From: Chloroflexota bacterium
GTDB lineage: Bacteria > Chloroflexota > Limnocylindria > Limnocylindrales > CSP1-4
Direction: 5' to 3'
Length of the DNA: 61,593 bases
NCBI GenBank assembly: GCA_004297395.1
Contig: SCUO01000024.1
Coordinates: forward strand, 1 to 61,593
In this document: in pieces, positions 27,901-37,141 of the stretch
Layout: each line of letters opens with the position of its first letter
Numbering within the stretch: the stretch's first letter is position 1
Notes under the pieces: model-generated
What the model was told of the DNA's origin: nothing
Seen by the model: only the letters and a program-made list of their open reading frames with translations
The model's database searches: none
Program-made: the position numbers and the translations under genes

Positions 27901-30657
27901 GTGTCATACGCCGAGGATCTCCAGAACGCGCTCGAGACCATCGTCCGGACGAGCCAGTCGACCCTCGTCCATGAGCGGCATGACGCCCATGGCGGCGTCC
28001 ACATCCTGCGCGGCGACAGGCTGTCGACCGATGAGCGGACGCTCCTCCAGTCGGCCGCCCGGGCGGTCCTGCTGAGCCGGCGGGGGAGCCTCGCCGACCA
28101 GGTCATCCGGCTCGAGCGCTCGGAGCGCTCGGAGCGGGCAGAGCGGTCCGAGCGATCCGAGCGGCCGGCTCGGGTGATCGGCGGGCAGGTGTCACCGCCG
28201 CCGGCGTCCGCCGCGGTTCCCGCCGAGGGCGCGTCTCCGCGACCGGAGCTCGAGTTCTTCAACGGCCTGGGCGGCTTCGCCGACGGCGGCCGGGAGTACG
28301 TCGCCGTCCTGGGCCCGACCCAGGCGACGCCAGCCCCGTGGCTGAACGTGATCGCCAATCAGTCCTTCGGGTTCCAGGTATCGGAGTCCGGCTCCGGCTA
28401 CACCTGGTCCGAGAACAGCCGCGAGAACCAGCTCACCCCGTGGTCCAACGACCCGGTCGGCGATCCAGCCGGGGAGGCGATCTACGTCCGCGACGACGAT
28501 TCGGGAGAAGTGTGGGGCCCGACCGCCCTGCCGATCCGCCTCGACGAATCGACGTACGTCGCGCGGCACGGTCCGGGCTACAGCCGCTTCGAGCACGCCC
28601 ACGACGGCATCGCCCTCGAGCTCGTCCAGTTCGTGCCCCTCGACGACCCGGTCAAGGTCTCGATCCTGACCCTCGAGAACAGGTCGGCGCGGACCAGGCA
28701 CCTGTCGGTGACGGCCTTCGCGGAGTGGGTGCTCGGCACGTCACGGGGCCTGTCGGGCGCCCACATCGTGAGCGAGCTGGAGCCGGTGACGGGCGCGCTC
28801 CTGGCCCGCAACCCCTGGAACACGGAGTTCGGCGGCCGGGTCGCGTTCCTGGACCTCGGCGGACGCCAGTCGTCGTGGACGGCCGACCGGACCGAGTTCC
28901 TCGGTCGCAACGGTGGGCCCGAGCGGCCGGCGGGCCTCGAGCGCGGGCATCGGCTCGGGGGCGCCGTTGGTGCCGGGATGGATCCCTGCGCTGCCCTCCA
29001 GGCGACCCTCGAGCTGGCACCCGGGGCCCGGAAGGAGGTGCGCGTGCTGCTCGGCGAGGCGGCCGGGACCGAGGCGGCCAGGGCGTTCATCGAGCGCTGG
29101 CGGACCGTCGACCACGAATCGACCCTGGCCGCGGTGCGGACGTGGTGGGACGACGTCCTTGGGACCGTCCACGTCCGCACCCCGGACCGCTCGATGGACA
29201 TCATGGTCAACACCTGGCTGCTCTACCAGGCCCTGTCCTCGCGGCTGTGGGCGAGGACCGCCTTCTACCAGGCCGGTGGCGCGTACGGGTTCCGGGACCA
29301 GCTCCAGGACGTTGTCGCCCTCACCGCCGCCCAGCGGCAGCTCCCGCGCGAGCACCTGCTCCGGGCCGCGGCCAGGCAGTTCCCCGAGGGCGACGTCCAG
29401 CACTGGTGGCACCCGCCGTCGGGACGGGGCGTCCGGACGCGGATCTCCGACGATCGCCTGTGGCTGCCGTATGCGGTCGACCGCTACGTCGCGGTGACGG
29501 GCGACGCGGCCGTGCTCGACGAGGACGTCCCCTTCGTCGAGGGGCCGCTCCTCAGGCCCGACCAGGTCGACCTCTACTTCGAGCCGGCGCGCGCGGCCGA
29601 GAGCGCCTCGCTCTTCGAGCACTGCGCCCGGGCCATCGACGCCAGCCTCGAGGTGGGAAGTCACGGCCTGCCGTTGATCGGATCCGGCGACTGGAACGAT
29701 GGCATGAACCGTGTCGGCCATGAGGGTCGTGGTGAGAGCGTCTGGCTGGGCTGGTTCCTCCATGCCGTGATGGCGGCGTTCGCCCCGATCGCCGAGGCCC
29801 GCGGCGAGCGCCGGCGCGCCGAGAGCTGGCGGGCGCACATGAAGGCGCTCGGGCGGGCCCTCGAGCGCGAGGGCTGGGACGGTGACTGGTACCGACGGGC
29901 CTTCTTCGACGACGGAACGCCGCTCGGCTCGGCGATGAACGCCGAGTGCCGGATCGATTCGATCGCCCAGTCGTGGGCCGTCCTGTCCGGGGCCGCCAAC
30001 CCGGACCGCGCCGCGCGGGCGATGGCGGCGGTCGACCAGTACCTCATCCGGCGTGGGGACGGCCTCGTGCTGCTGTTCACCCCCCCGTTCGACACCGGCA
30101 ACGTCCACCCGGGCTACGTCAAGGGCTACCTGCCGGGCATCCGCGAGAATGGCGGCCAGTACACCCACGGCGCGATCTGGGCGGCCCTCGCCTTCGCCGC
30201 CCTCGGTGAGGGCGACAAGGCCGGCGAGCTCTTCTCCATCCTCAACCCGATCAACCACGCCAGCACCCGGGCCGGCGTCCACCGCTACAAGGTGGAACCG
30301 TACGTCATGCCGGCCGACGTCTACGCCGAGCCGCCCCACGTCGGGCGGGGCGGCTGGACCTGGTACACGGGCTCGGCCGGCTGGATGTACCAGGCCGGCG
30401 TCGAGGCGATCCTCGGCTTCCACCTGCGCGGCACGACGCTGGTCATCGATCCCTGCATCCCGCGTGCGTGGCCGGGCTACGAGATCGACTTCCGGTATCA
30501 CTCCTCGCGCTACCAGATCACTATCCTGAACCCCCAAGGGGTGAGCCGCGGGGTCGCCTCGGCGGAGCTCGACGACGTGCCGCTCGAGGGCGGACGTGCG
30601 GCCATTCCTCTCGTTCCGGACGGACAAACGCATCACGTCCGGGTCATCCTCGGCTGA
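21922..30657 (+). CDS. Cyclic beta-1,2-glucan synthase (NdvB/ChvB type, GT84-GH94)
   Basis: Giant 2911-residue inner-membrane enzyme that primes, extends and cyclises beta-1,2-glucan from UDP-glucose. Hydrophobic segments lie near 449-503 and 863-1030. Between them the GT84 glycosyltransferase has [13 protein letters not shown] near 662 and [11 protein letters not shown] near 815. A glycoamylase-like domain follows ([19 protein letters not shown] near 1093, [15 protein letters not shown] near 1435, [15 protein letters not shown] near 1535). Two GH94 beta-sandwich units start near 1616 and 2110, and the GH94 phosphorolysis domain carries the catalytic Asp in [13 protein letters not shown] near 2587. 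Length equals rhizobial ChvB/NdvB. A linker near 2062-2082 is a short ERS/ERA repeat. The TTG at 21922 is the earliest start; a downstream start is possible. A role in osmoadaptation or cell-envelope glucan is inferred from the family. Confidence 0.92.
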   Translation: MRSIRPPREVPPSVRRAARRPAAPLGDHGDSIVSELFSVERLEQHARSLAAAQSITSEPRRGHAIGPRIAENGRVLLSSYRVLAGAIREERSITPAAEWLVDNFHIVDEQLREIRDDLPANYYRELPKLAEGHLEGYPRVVGLAWAYVAHTDSRFDPDGLRRMVAAYQEVEPLTIGELWAIAISLRIVLVENLRRMAEQIVGSRSARQRADELADSLLGLGRDDPEAAAASLRRLTDTKLPTAGRVQLFQRLRDQDPATTPALGWLEERLVAQGTTAEETVRLEHQRQAAMNVTVRNVITSMRLISWFDWAQFVESVSLVDEVLRSRDSFGAMDFATRDRYRHAIEALARSSGRTEVDVARAAVAAADQAERADVAAGNASGTPDPGDPARPADVGEGPGVPGTAPATAHGADPGAWLIGQRRPDLERTLGVRVPLSGRLRRAFSGSTTAYVGTVTLATALLLAIPILLSGGVAAAGPGILLIALLAVVPASDLALALVNRLVTDVLGPRSLPRFELAEGVPTGLRTLVVVPTLLTSREEVEEQVGRLEIHYLGNPEGDVRFALLSDWLDAQSETVDGDDELLSTAAAAIDVLNDRHGEAPGGGARFLLFHRTRRWNETEGRWMGWERKRGKLHELNELLRGSTTTDIMTTGRPATVPPPDVRYVVTLDADTRLPRGAVARLVGTIAHPLNRPTFDPATGRVTEGYGILQPRITPTLPAQREASLYQRTFSGSAGIDPYASAVSDVYQDLFGEGSYTGKGIYDLDAFERALAGRVPENTLLSHDLFEGTFARAGLVTDIELFDEYPSHYLESAARQHRWARGDWQLLPWILGRARDAAGRRGRSPVPGIARWKMIDNLRRTVSPPLALATLAGAWTLPSVPVGAWTAFVLAAFIVPAALPVLGGLLPRRRGISKRSHLRAVASDVGFAAAHVGLGLTFLAHQAALMADAILRTLARLWITRRGLLEWTTASQTKAAVTLDLADFYRQMAGGIAVAAVVGALTLAAKPAAALVATPFVLVWLAAPLIARWVSLPPVELAGRQLSAADVRVLRLTARRTWRFFERFVGPEDHALPPDNFQEEPEPVVAHRTSPTNIGMYLLTAVTARDFGWIGTVDMVERLEATMATITDLPRFHGHLYNWYDTRDLRPLEPAYVSSVDSGNLCAALLVLANACREMVDRPVPLEVALAGIGDVVGLAREAAGAIGDERRTQTVPRRQLAEAIEPLAGRTAGPVAPDRWAAHLADLDGHARTLADVSAALTAERGDALDSDLVVWAEAVGATIESHARDLETRDADDDAPAAVRLGRRLVAIADAAQRLFEGTDFGFVFDPTRKLFSIGYRVIDGVLDPSYYDLLASEARLASFLAIAKGDVAPEHWFRLGRALTPVGRSSALLSWSGSMFEYLMPALVMHAPPRSLLDQTYQLVVARQMSYAAERGVPWGISESAFNARDLARTYQYSSFGVPGLGLKRGLSEDVVVAPYATALGAMIDPEAAVRNFARLSAAGASGPFGFREALDYTARRLPEGATVAVINSYMAHHQGMALVAIGNVLNDDVMVSRFHADPIVQATELLLQERMPRDVLVARPRAEEVKSAADVRDLVPPVVRRFTSPHDLTPRTHLLSNGRYAVMVTAAGSGYSRWRNLDVTRWREDSTRDSWGSFLFLRDTRSGAVWSAGHQPSGVEAESFEVRYSEEHAEFARRDGSIATGMTVVVSAEHDAEIRRVSLANLGSQHHEIELTSYAEIVLAPHAADVAHPAFQNLFVQTEYAPEIGALLATRRLRSPDEQPVWAAHVAAVEGVAGGVIQYETDRARFLGRGRSIRSAVSVVDGRPLSNTVGPVLDPIFSLRCRVSLAPGETAHVIFSTVVAESRDEVLDLADKYRESATFERAATLAWTQAQVQLHHLGIEGDEAHLFQRLANRILYSDPTLRPSSGLLARNFLGAPGLWVFGISGDLPIVLVRIDEAEDIDIVRQLLRAHEYWRLKLLDVDLVIINEHGVSYAEDLQNALETIVRTSQSTLVHERHDAHGGVHILRGDRLSTDERTLLQSAARAVLLSRRGSLADQVIRLERSERSERAERSERSERPARVIGGQVSPPPASAAVPAEGASPRPELEFFNGLGGFADGGREYVAVLGPTQATPAPWLNVIANQSFGFQVSESGSGYTWSENSRENQLTPWSNDPVGDPAGEAIYVRDDDSGEVWGPTALPIRLDESTYVARHGPGYSRFEHAHDGIALELVQFVPLDDPVKVSILTLENRSARTRHLSVTAFAEWVLGTSRGLSGAHIVSELEPVTGALLARNPWNTEFGGRVAFLDLGGRQSSWTADRTEFLGRNGGPERPAGLERGHRLGGAVGAGMDPCAALQATLELAPGARKEVRVLLGEAAGTEAARAFIERWRTVDHESTLAAVRTWWDDVLGTVHVRTPDRSMDIMVNTWLLYQALSSRLWARTAFYQAGGAYGFRDQLQDVVALTAAQRQLPREHLLRAAARQFPEGDVQHWWHPPSGRGVRTRISDDRLWLPYAVDRYVAVTGDAAVLDEDVPFVEGPLLRPDQVDLYFEPARAAESASLFEHCARAIDASLEVGSHGLPLIGSGDWNDGMNRVGHEGRGESVWLGWFLHAVMAAFAPIAEARGERRRAESWRAHMKALGRALEREGWDGDWYRRAFFDDGTPLGSAMNAECRIDSIAQSWAVLSGAANPDRAARAMAAVDQYLIRRGDGLVLLFTPPFDTGNVHPGYVKGYLPGIRENGGQYTHGAIWAALAFAALGEGDKAGELFSILNPINHASTRAGVHRYKVEPYVMPADVYAEPPHVGRGGWTWYTGSAGWMYQAGVEAILGFHLRGTTLVIDPCIPRAWPGYEIDFRYHSSRYQITILNPQGVSRGVASAELDDVPLEGGRAAIPLVPDGQTHHVRVILG
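28105..28173 (+). repeat. Short in-frame ERS/ERA repeat in the glucan synthase linker
   Basis: Degenerate 9-nt units encode [19 protein letters not shown] between the first GH94-like unit and the second. It marks a charged flexible linker and is a candidate for length variation. Confidence 0.6.
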
Positions 30658-30710
30658 GGCGCCGACGGCGCGATCAGCGACCGGCCGGCGCGAGATCCGG
30701 GAGGCTGCGC

Positions 30711-30716
30711 TATTCT
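30711..30716 (+). promoter_or_regulatory. -10 element of the tRNA-Lys promoter
   Basis: TATTCT ends 8 nt before the first base of the tRNA, so the primary transcript would begin close to the mature 5' end. Confidence 0.55.
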
Positions 30717-30724
30717 CCCGCCGC

Positions 30725-30799
<75 letters not shown>

Positions 30800-30846
30800 A
30801 CCCTTCCCGACTCCAACCGCCCCCGGCTTAGCCCGGCTGGGCCCGG

Positions 30847-30863
30847 CTGGCCGTCCCGGCCGG
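30847..30863 (+). terminator. Possible hairpin after the tRNA
   Basis: 7-bp stem CTGGCCG/CGGCCGG (one wobble) with loop TCC, preceded by two tandem GCCCGGCTGG copies (30831-30850). No U-run follows. It is the only structured element in the 190 nt between the tRNA and the sigma-factor gene. Confidence 0.35.
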
Positions 30864-30989
30864 CTCCAGCCCTTGATCCCGCCGCGCATCGCCGCCCAAA
30901 GATTGGGCTGCCGCCCAATCCGCGCCTGGCCGCCTTAGGCGGACAGTGGTCCACGAGCCGGCGTATCGGCGCGAGGGAGGGACCAGGCG

Positions 30990-31502
30990 ATGCAGCCCAC
31001 CAATGGCGATCTCGTCGAGGCCACGTACGAGCTCCATCGTGGGCCGCTCGTCCGACGCCTGACGGCACTGACCCGGAACGCGGACGTCGCCGAGGACCTC
31101 GCGCAGGAGGCGTTCCTGCGATTCGCCCGTGAGGTCGAGGCCGGCCGGACCCCGCACGACCCGCCCGCCTGGCTGCACCGGGTCGCGGCCAATCTCGTTG
31201 CCAGTCGGGGCCGACATCTGACGGTCGTCGATCGTCGGGCCGGGGATCTGCCCAGGCCGGACGCACCCGCGAGCCCCGAGGCGCTGGCCGTCGAGGCCGA
31301 GCTCACCACCGCCCTGCGATCCGTGCTCGACCGCCTGTCGCCGGACCATCGCGGCGCGCTCCTCCTTGCCGCCCAGGGCTACCACGGCCCGGAGATCGCC
31401 GCCTCGATCGGCCGATCACCGGGCGCCACGCGGACGCTCCTGTGCCGGGCCCGGAGCACCGTACGAGGTCAGCTCCAGCTGGCCGGCTTCGCCCCTGCCT
31501 GA
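30990..31502 (+). CDS. ECF-family RNA polymerase sigma factor
   Basis: A 170-residue extracytoplasmic-function sigma factor. Region 2 is seen in LTRNADVAEDLAQEAFLRFAREV with a PPAWLHRVAANLVASRGR tail (-10 recognition). Region 4 is LRSVLDRLSPDHRGALLLAAQGYHGPEIAASIGRSPGATRTLLCRARSTVR, the -35-binding helix-turn-helix. GGAGGGA lies 7 nt before ATG 30990, giving a conventional ribosome site. No anti-sigma gene follows; the next gene is a LuxR-type regulator 85 nt downstream. Its signal and regulon are unknown. Confidence 0.9.
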   Translation: MQPTNGDLVEATYELHRGPLVRRLTALTRNADVAEDLAQEAFLRFAREVEAGRTPHDPPAWLHRVAANLVASRGRHLTVVDRRAGDLPRPDAPASPEALAVEAELTTALRSVLDRLSPDHRGALLLAAQGYHGPEIAASIGRSPGATRTLLCRARSTVRGQLQLAGFAPA

Positions 31503-31572
31503 CCTCCCGGCGCCGGGGGTCCCAACCGCGCAGGGTTCACGAGACTGACCCGAGCTCGCGATTCCTTGCAGG

Positions 31573-31578
31573 TATCAT
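31573..31578 (+). promoter_or_regulatory. -10 element upstream of the LuxR-type ATPase
   Basis: TATCAT ends 9 nt before GTG 31588. No ribosome site lies between, so a leaderless or nearly leaderless mRNA is likely. Confidence 0.5.
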
Positions 31579-31587
31579 GCCCCCGCG

Positions 31588-34500
31588 GTGACGGAGCTCC
31601 TGGAACGACGTTCGTTCATCGGGCGGGGCGTCGAACTGCAACGCCTCCATGCGGCCCTCCGCGAGGCCACGGCCGGGACGGGCCGGGCGGTCATCGTCGC
31701 CGGCGAGGCGGGGATCGGCAAGAGCCGGCTGCTCGACCAGTTCGCCGAGGCCGCGGCCGAGGAGGGCGCCCTCGTCCTCCAGGGCGCCTGCGTGGAGACG
31801 GCCGACGGGACCGTTCCCTACGCGCCCTTCGTCGAGATCCTCCGCGACCTGGTTCGGGCGACGCCGTCGGAGCGGCTGCCTGCGCTCCTGGGACCCGGCC
31901 GGGCGGAGCTCGCGAGGCTCCTTCCCGAGATCGCCCTCCGGGCGGCAGATGTGCCCCCACCGGCGGAGCTCGACCGGGCCGCCCAGGCCCGGCTGTTCGA
32001 GCTCATCCTCGGCGTCTTCGAGCGCCTGGCCGTGGCTCGCCCGCTGGTCCTCGAGGTCGAGGACGTCCACGCGGCCGACCGATCGACGCGGGAGCTCCTG
32101 GCGTTCCTCGTCCGGGCACTGCGCGACGATCGGGTCTTGTTCGTGCTGGCCCTGCGGATCGACACCCAGGGCGCCGCGGTCGGCAACCTGTCGCTCGTGG
32201 CCGAGCTCGAGCGCGAGGCCCAGGTCGAGCGCGTGGACGTCGGCCCGTTCGGGCGCGACGAGGTCGAGGCCCAGGTGGCCTCGCTCCTCGATGCACCGCC
32301 TGACGCGGACACGGTGGACCGGCTGCTCGGGCGATCGGACGGCAACCCGTTCTACGTCGAGGAGCTCGTCCTCGCCGGCGGCGGGCTCGATGGCGACCTG
32401 CCACCGGTCCTCCGGGACGTGCTCGTTGCCCGGATCGCCTCCCTTTCCGAGCCGGCCCACGGCGTCCTTCGGGCGGCTGCGGCTGCTGGTCGGCGAATCG
32501 ACGACGAGCTCCTCGCCGGGGTCCTCGAGCTGCCGATCCGGACGCTCGCGGCGGCACTCCGCGAGGCGGTCGAGAGCGGCATCCTCGTGCGCCGGTCCGA
32601 CCGGCCTGGGCGTGACGGGCCGGCGGTCGAGTTCCGGCACGCGCTCCTCCAGGAGGTGGTGCAGGACGAGCTCTTCCCGGCCGAGCGGATGGCCCTCCAT
32701 GCGTCCTTTGCCGCGGCGCTCGAGGCGCGTGCCGCGGCCTGGACGCCGGGCGGGGAGCCGGCACCGCCGCCGGCCGAGATCGCCCGTCACTGGGACGCCG
32801 CGCGCCGTCCGGACCGGGCCCTGGGTCCAACGACAACCGCCGCCGAGGCGGCGGAGCATGTCTATGCCTTTCCCGAGGCGCACCGGCTGTGGGCTCGGGC
32901 GGCCGCGCTCGCCGCCGCCGCCCCGGAGGCCGCCACCGCGCTGGGGCTGGCCCGGGACACCCTCATGGAGCGAGCGGCGGACGCGGCGGTGCTCGCGGGC
33001 GCCTATCGCGAGGCCATCGAGCTCGGGGGGGCCGCCATCGCGCTCGTCGATCTGGAGGCGGATCCAGCCCGAGCGGCCCACCTCCACGACCGGCTGCGCT
33101 GGTACCGCTGGGAGGCCGGGGATCGGCGCGCCGCGGTGGAGTCCGTGGAAGCGGCGCTGCGCCTCTTCCCGTCCGACGTCCCGAGCGTCGGCCGAGCCCG
33201 GGCCCTCGCCCACCACGCCGGCATCCTCCTCTACGCCGGTGACTACGACGGCGCGGCCGCCGATGCGAGGGCTGCGATCGAGGTCGCCCGGGCCGTCGAT
33301 TCGCCGGGTGAGGAGGCGTTCGCGCTTGGGGTCCTCGGCTGGTCGCTCGCGGTGCTCGGCGACCCGGATGCGGGCCTGGACCGGTTCCGCGAGGGCCAGG
33401 CGATCGCCGAGCGACTCGGGTCGGTCGAGGGGATTGCCCTCGCCACTTTCAACCTGGCTTCACTGCTCGATCGGATCGGGCGGTCGGAGGCGTCGCTTGC
33501 GGCCGCGGCCGAGGGCTACGCCACGACCGAACGGCTCGGCGTGGCCCGGACCTACGGCGGCCTGCTGCTCGGTTTCCGGACGAAGGCCGAGTTCAGCCTC
33601 GGGCGCTGGGACGATGCGGACGCGACGAGCGCGCTCGGCCTCAGGCGCGGCGCGACCGATCGGGCCGAGGTCTGGATCTCGACCAACCGGGCTCGGCTGC
33701 TCACCGCCCGCGGCCGGTTCGCCGACGCGGCCCGCCTCCTGCGGCGGGCGCGCGAGGTGGATGACCGCCTGGGTGGCACGGAGTTCCGGAGCCCGCTCCT
33801 CGCGGCCGAGGCCGAGCTCGCCATGTGGCAGGGTCGCCTGGCGGATGTTCGGACGATCGCCACCGAGGCGATCCGCCTCGGCCAGAAGCCGGGGCCGCCG
33901 GATCCGTCACTGGCGTGGCTCGCGGCGACGATCATCCGGGCCGAGGCCGACGCACGGGCCGGTGGCGCGCCCCGCAGGTCCCCGGCTGCTGACGATCCGC
34001 GGCTCGCCGAGATGCTCGCCCAGATCGACAGGGCCGCCGAGCTCGCGGCCACGACGACCCGTGAGCTCCTCGAGGGCTCACCCCGCGGCTGGGCGCTGCT
34101 CAGCCTCATCCAGGCCGAGCGTGCCCGCCTCCTCGGGGCGAAGGACCCGGAGGCATGGGCTCGCACGGCCGACGCCTGGACCGCGGCCGGCCGGCCGTAT
34201 CCGGCGGCCTATGCACGCTATCGCGAGGGCGCTGCGGTCCTCGCCGCCGGCGGCGCCAGGACGACCGTGACCGCGGCGCTCCGGGCAGCGGCGGATGGCG
34301 CCCGCGCCCTCGGCGCGGCGCCCCTCCTCGGGCTGGTCGAACAGCTCGCCCGCCACGGGCGGATCGACCTCGGGGCGGACCGAACGGACCGCCCGGGCGG
34401 TGACGGCGACGGTCGCACGGCGAGCGCCCTGGGCCTCACGGAGCGCGAGGTCGAGGTCCTCGGTCTCGTAGCAGCCGGCTGGACGAACCAGCAGATCGCC

Positions 34501-34650
34501 GATGCCCTCTACATCACCCGCAAGACGGCGAGCGTGCACGTCTCGAACATCCTGGCCAAGCTCGAGGTGGACCACCGGACCGGGGCAGCTGCGGTCGCCC
34601 ACCGGCTCGGCCTCGCGGGCAACAGGCCGCCCCCCGGCAGCGAGGCCTGA
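31588..34650 (+). CDS. Large AAA/STAND ATPase transcriptional regulator with LuxR helix-turn-helix (LAL/MalT-like)
   Basis: A 1020-residue cytosolic regulator. The N-terminal nucleotide-binding part starts [11 protein letters not shown] and has Walker [12 protein letters not shown] near residue 37, with a Walker B-like [20 protein letters not shown] near 155. A helical TPR-like sensor region follows (about 400-850), with repeated Ala-rich helix pairs. The C-terminal LuxR helix-turn-helix is [45 protein letters not shown], about 950-995. Such proteins are switched by a ligand bound to the repeat region together with ATP. Start GTG 31588 begins directly at the conserved domain. Target genes cannot be named; the ECF sigma gene lies just upstream on the same strand. 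Confidence 0.9.
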   Translation: MTELLERRSFIGRGVELQRLHAALREATAGTGRAVIVAGEAGIGKSRLLDQFAEAAAEEGALVLQGACVETADGTVPYAPFVEILRDLVRATPSERLPALLGPGRAELARLLPEIALRAADVPPPAELDRAAQARLFELILGVFERLAVARPLVLEVEDVHAADRSTRELLAFLVRALRDDRVLFVLALRIDTQGAAVGNLSLVAELEREAQVERVDVGPFGRDEVEAQVASLLDAPPDADTVDRLLGRSDGNPFYVEELVLAGGGLDGDLPPVLRDVLVARIASLSEPAHGVLRAAAAAGRRIDDELLAGVLELPIRTLAAALREAVESGILVRRSDRPGRDGPAVEFRHALLQEVVQDELFPAERMALHASFAAALEARAAAWTPGGEPAPPPAEIARHWDAARRPDRALGPTTTAAEAAEHVYAFPEAHRLWARAAALAAAAPEAATALGLARDTLMERAADAAVLAGAYREAIELGGAAIALVDLEADPARAAHLHDRLRWYRWEAGDRRAAVESVEAALRLFPSDVPSVGRARALAHHAGILLYAGDYDGAAADARAAIEVARAVDSPGEEAFALGVLGWSLAVLGDPDAGLDRFREGQAIAERLGSVEGIALATFNLASLLDRIGRSEASLAAAAEGYATTERLGVARTYGGLLLGFRTKAEFSLGRWDDADATSALGLRRGATDRAEVWISTNRARLLTARGRFADAARLLRRAREVDDRLGGTEFRSPLLAAEAELAMWQGRLADVRTIATEAIRLGQKPGPPDPSLAWLAATIIRAEADARAGGAPRRSPAADDPRLAEMLAQIDRAAELAATTTRELLEGSPRGWALLSLIQAERARLLGAKDPEAWARTADAWTAAGRPYPAAYARYREGAAVLAAGGARTTVTAALRAAADGARALGAAPLLGLVEQLARHGRIDLGADRTDRPGGDGDGRTASALGLTEREVEVLGLVAAGWTNQQIADALYITRKTASVHVSNILAKLEVDHRTGAAAVAHRLGLAGNRPPPGSEA

Positions 34651-34675
34651 CGGCCCGACCGGGCGCGGTCAGGCC
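34644..34675. terminator. Two-tier hairpin between convergent genes
   Basis: Outer arms GGCCTGAC (34644-34651) and GTCAGGCC (34668-34675) pair perfectly, and inside them GCCCG/CGGGC pairs again. It overlaps the LuxR-gene stop and lies 27 bp before the stop of the opposing lipoprotein gene, as expected for a shared terminator. There is no U-tract. Confidence 0.5.
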
Positions 34676-34702
34676 GGTCTGTTCAGGCCCCGGGCTCGTG
34701 GC

Positions 34703-35662
34703 TCAAAGGCCGAGCATCCCGCCGCCGAGCAGCATCGGCAGCAGGTCCTCGACGAGCTCCGTGATGGGCAGCTCGACGAAGTCGTCCGGCGCGTCCGTCG
34801 GGATCGAGCCGTCGGGGTCGCGGAAGCGGAGCGTCAGCTCGGCGGTCTGGTCGCTGTTCGTCGTCGACGCCGCGTTGACGTCGATCTCGGCCAGGTGGCC
34901 GGACGACGCCTCGAGCCACAGGTTGATGTCGAGGTCGAGCTCGCTGAGGGTCGTCCGGGCACTCTCGAGCGAGCCGGCGTCGGCCGATTCGAGGTACTCG
35001 CTGGCGAGGAGCTTCTCGACGTCGATGGCCACGCTGATGTGGTTGGAGTCGACGCCGTTGTGGTCCTCCCGGCCCTCGTTCTTGAGGGTGATCCCGGCGC
35101 CTTCAAGGGACGACTTCAGCTCACCGGCGTTGCCGGCCGGCGGGAAGGACGAGCTCGGCAGCGCGGCGGTCCCGCCGAGGGCCTCCATGAGGCCACTGAG
35201 CTCGGCCTCCGTGCCGAATCGCAGCCAGCCGCCGAGGTCGCCATCGGGCAGCCCGCCGGTCTCGGCCAGGAGCGCCTCGAGGAGGGAGCCTACGAGCGGG
35301 CTGCGGGCGTACAGCGCCTCGCCGTCGAAGACGACGTCGAGATCGATCGCGTCGCCGGTGAAGCCGAGGTCGGTGAGGACGCTGGCGTCCGCGCCGAGCG
35401 AGTCGACGGGGATCGAGACGTGGACCGCCCCGCTGCCGCCTTCCTTGTCCATGACGAAACCGATCTGCGAGGAGTCGATCTCGACCGACATCGAGCCATC
35501 GGTCAGGGCGAACCCGACGTTCACCTGGACCGGGTCGCGATCGCTGTCGATGGCCTTGTAGAGGAGGTCGTAGGCGTCGCCGCCCGATGAGCCGCCGCAG
35601 GCAGCGGCGACGGCCGAGACGGCAAGGAGGAGCGAGGCAAGTGGGGCGAAGCGTCGGCGCAT
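34703..35662 (-). CDS. Secreted lipoprotein of unknown function (LppX/LprG-like)
   Basis: A 319-residue exported lipoprotein: basic start MRRRFAPLASLLLAVSAVAAACGG with lipobox VAAAC, then a mature part rich in acidic and small residues. Alternating beta strands and Gly/Ser-rich turns (IPVDSLGADASVLTDLGFTGDAIDLDVVFDGEALYARSPL) resemble the half-barrel of actinobacterial LppX/LprG/LprF lipoproteins, which carry hydrophobic lipids. The resemblance is by pattern only. A minus-strand -10 TACAGT (35730-35725) would give a leader of about 55 nt with a GAGGA ribosome site. It is divergent from carA. Function unknown. Confidence 0.75.
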   Translation of the reverse strand: MRRRFAPLASLLLAVSAVAAACGGSSGGDAYDLLYKAIDSDRDPVQVNVGFALTDGSMSVEIDSSQIGFVMDKEGGSGAVHVSIPVDSLGADASVLTDLGFTGDAIDLDVVFDGEALYARSPLVGSLLEALLAETGGLPDGDLGGWLRFGTEAELSGLMEALGGTAALPSSSFPPAGNAGELKSSLEGAGITLKNEGREDHNGVDSNHISVAIDVEKLLASEYLESADAGSLESARTTLSELDLDINLWLEASSGHLAEIDVNAASTTNSDQTAELTLRFRDPDGSIPTDAPDDFVELPITELVEDLLPMLLGGGMLGL

Positions 35663-35724
35663 GTGACGGTGTCCTCGATCTGTGGGCGCGGAAGGCGAGC
35701 GCGGTGAGGGCGGGGGGCGATGGC

Positions 35725-35730
35725 ACTGTA
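35725..35730 (-). promoter_or_regulatory. -10 element for the lipoprotein gene
   Basis: Minus-strand TACAGT, about 60 nt upstream of ATG 35662, with GAGGA near the start codon. It faces away from the carA promoter 70 bp further on. Confidence 0.4.
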
Positions 35731-35799
35731 CGACGCCCGGCCGCAGCCGTCACGTGACGTTCGGCCCACCCTCGACGCATCTCCGGACCCCCTCCGTGC

Positions 35800-35805
35800 T
35801 ACCCT
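35800..35805 (+). promoter_or_regulatory. -10 element of the carAB transcript
   Basis: TACCCT places the transcription start near 35812, just before the two PyrR-type hairpins, so both would be in the leader RNA. Confidence 0.45.
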
Positions 35806-35813
35806 TCCGCCAC

Positions 35814-35870
35814 CCTTGGAGGCCGGTCCCGTGAGGCCGGCGAACCGGTCCAGAGAGGCCGGGAAGGAGG
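35814..35870 (+). promoter_or_regulatory. Tandem PyrR-binding hairpins overlapping a ribosome-binding site
   Basis: Two hairpins with identical 6-bp stems CCGGTC/GGCCGG lie 4 nt apart: 35823-35840 with hexaloop CCGTGA and 35845-35862 with hexaloop CAGAGA. Both fit the known PyrR recognition pattern UCCNGNGAGG. AAGGAGG (35864-35870) starts one nt after hairpin 2, and CCTT (35814-35817) could pair with its AAGG, hiding it. The same arms can also pair across the two hairpins (35835-35840 with 35845-35850, and 35823-35828 with 35857-35862), giving an alternative fold. This suggests UMP/PyrR control of translation. Confidence 0.75.
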
Positions 35871-35874
35871 CTCG

Positions 35875-35979
35875 GTGGCTGCGCTCAGCTCCATCGGCGG
35901 CGGACTTCGCCGCGCCCCACGATCGGGCGCCACCGCCATTCCTTCGAACTCCGCTCGGGACCGCTGCATGCCCGCGTGA
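35875..35979 (+). CDS. Small upstream ORF in the carAB leader (34 codons)
   Basis: GTG 35875 follows AAGGAGG by 4 nt, the best ribosome site in the region. The frame runs 34 codons to TGA 35977-35979 and is not in the carA frame. Its stop lies 7 nt before the proposed carA start GTG 35987, so ribosomes finishing it could restart on carA. Third positions are less G/C-rich than in real genes around it, so the peptide itself may not matter. It would be the element directly controlled by the PyrR hairpins. A sequencing frameshift joining it to carA is the alternative. Confidence 0.45.
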   Translation: MAALSSIGGGLRRAPRSGATAIPSNSARDRCMPA

Positions 35980-35986
35980 TGCCCTC

Positions 35987-37141
35987 GTGATCGTGCCGCC
36001 GCCGCCCCGGCCGAGCGCCGTCGTCGACCCCAGGATCGGTGACCTCGGGCCTGCCGTGCTGGCCCTCGAGGACGGCTCCATGTTTCCCGGCGTGGCATTC
36101 GGCGCGCCGCTGAGCGCCGGCGGCGATCTGGTGGTCAACACCAGCCAGACGGGCTACCAGGAGGTCTGCACGGACCCCTCGTATGCCGGCCAGGTCGTGG
36201 TCATGACGTACCCGCTCATCGGCAACTACGGGCGGCTGGCGGCCGACGACCAGTCGCTCCGGCCATGGCTCCGGGGCCTCGTCGTGGCGAACGCCACGGC
36301 CGCGGTGGTCGACGACGCGCGCCAGCTCGCCTCGCTCCTCCGCGACCACGGCATCCCGGCGATCGCCGGCGTCGACACCCGGGCCCTGGCCCGCCACCTT
36401 CGGGCGAACGGCAGCCTCCGCGGGATCATCCTGGAGCCGGGGGCGCTCGACGAATCGAGCGCGATCGAGCGGGCCCAGGCCGTGCCTCGCTGGGAGGACC
36501 AGGACTTTGTCGGCCAGGTGTCCCCGTCATCGATCATGGACATCGGCCGGCCGGAGGACGGTGGACCGCTCGTCGCGATCGTCGACTTCGGCCTGAAGAC
36601 GAACATCGCCCTGGCGATGCGGCGGCGCGGCGTGCGCGTCAGGATCCTGCCCCATACGATCCCGGCATCGATCGCCCTCGCGCCCGACGTCGACGGCGTC
36701 ATTCTGTCGCCGGGCCCGGGCGACCCGGCTCGTCTGGAGGGGCCGGTGGCGCTCGCCAGGGCCGTCATCGACGACGGTCGACCGCTCCTCGGGATCTGCC
36801 TGGGCCACCAGATCGTTGGCCGCGCGGCAGGGGCCGAGACGACCCGGCTGCGGTTCGGCCATCACGGCGCCAACCACCCGGTCCGCGATGTCGACTCCGG
36901 ATTGGTCCAGGTCACCTCGCAGAACCACGAGGTCCAGGTGGTCGGGGGCTCCCTGCCCCCCGATTGTGGCTTTCGAGTCAGCCAGGTGAACCTCAACGAC
37001 GGCTCGGTCGAGGGCCTCCGCCACCGCGAGCTCCCGATCGAGACCGTCCAGTACCACCCCGAAGGCGCGCCGGGCCCGCTCGATGCCCTGGCGGTCTTCG
37101 ACCGCTTCGTCACCGCGGCGCTGCGGCGGGCGGGTCGATGA
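35987..37141 (+). CDS. carA: Carbamoyl phosphate synthase small subunit (glutaminase)
   Basis: Hydrolyses glutamine and channels ammonia to CarB for carbamoyl phosphate, feeding pyrimidine and arginine synthesis. The 384 residues include the N-terminal LEDGSMFPGVAFGA, GYQEVCTDPSYAGQ and GVDTRALARHLRANG. The glutaminase domain has the nucleophilic Cys in LLGICLGHQIVGRA near 271 and the His/Glu pair in TVQYHPEGAPGP. The frame is open far upstream, but GTG 35987 (or 35993) is the first start giving a normal N-terminus. No ribosome site precedes it, consistent with coupling to the upstream ORF. The stop overlaps carB by 4 bp. Confidence 0.93.
   Translation: MIVPPPPRPSAVVDPRIGDLGPAVLALEDGSMFPGVAFGAPLSAGGDLVVNTSQTGYQEVCTDPSYAGQVVVMTYPLIGNYGRLAADDQSLRPWLRGLVVANATAAVVDDARQLASLLRDHGIPAIAGVDTRALARHLRANGSLRGIILEPGALDESSAIERAQAVPRWEDQDFVGQVSPSSIMDIGRPEDGGPLVAIVDFGLKTNIALAMRRRGVRVRILPHTIPASIALAPDVDGVILSPGPGDPARLEGPVALARAVIDDGRPLLGICLGHQIVGRAAGAETTRLRFGHHGANHPVRDVDSGLVQVTSQNHEVQVVGGSLPPDCGFRVSQVNLNDGSVEGLRHRELPIETVQYHPEGAPGPLDALAVFDRFVTAALRRAGR

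Noticed and set aside
28105-28173. CRISPR or DNA satellite
   Set aside because: The repeats are 9 nt, degenerate, in frame and inside a conserved gene; they encode a linker.
35720-35986. Long N-terminal extension of CarA from an upstream ATG at 35720
   Set aside because: The frame is open, but it would run through the PyrR hairpins and upstream ORF. The added residues have no family similarity, and CarA proteins normally begin near residue 28 before LEDG.
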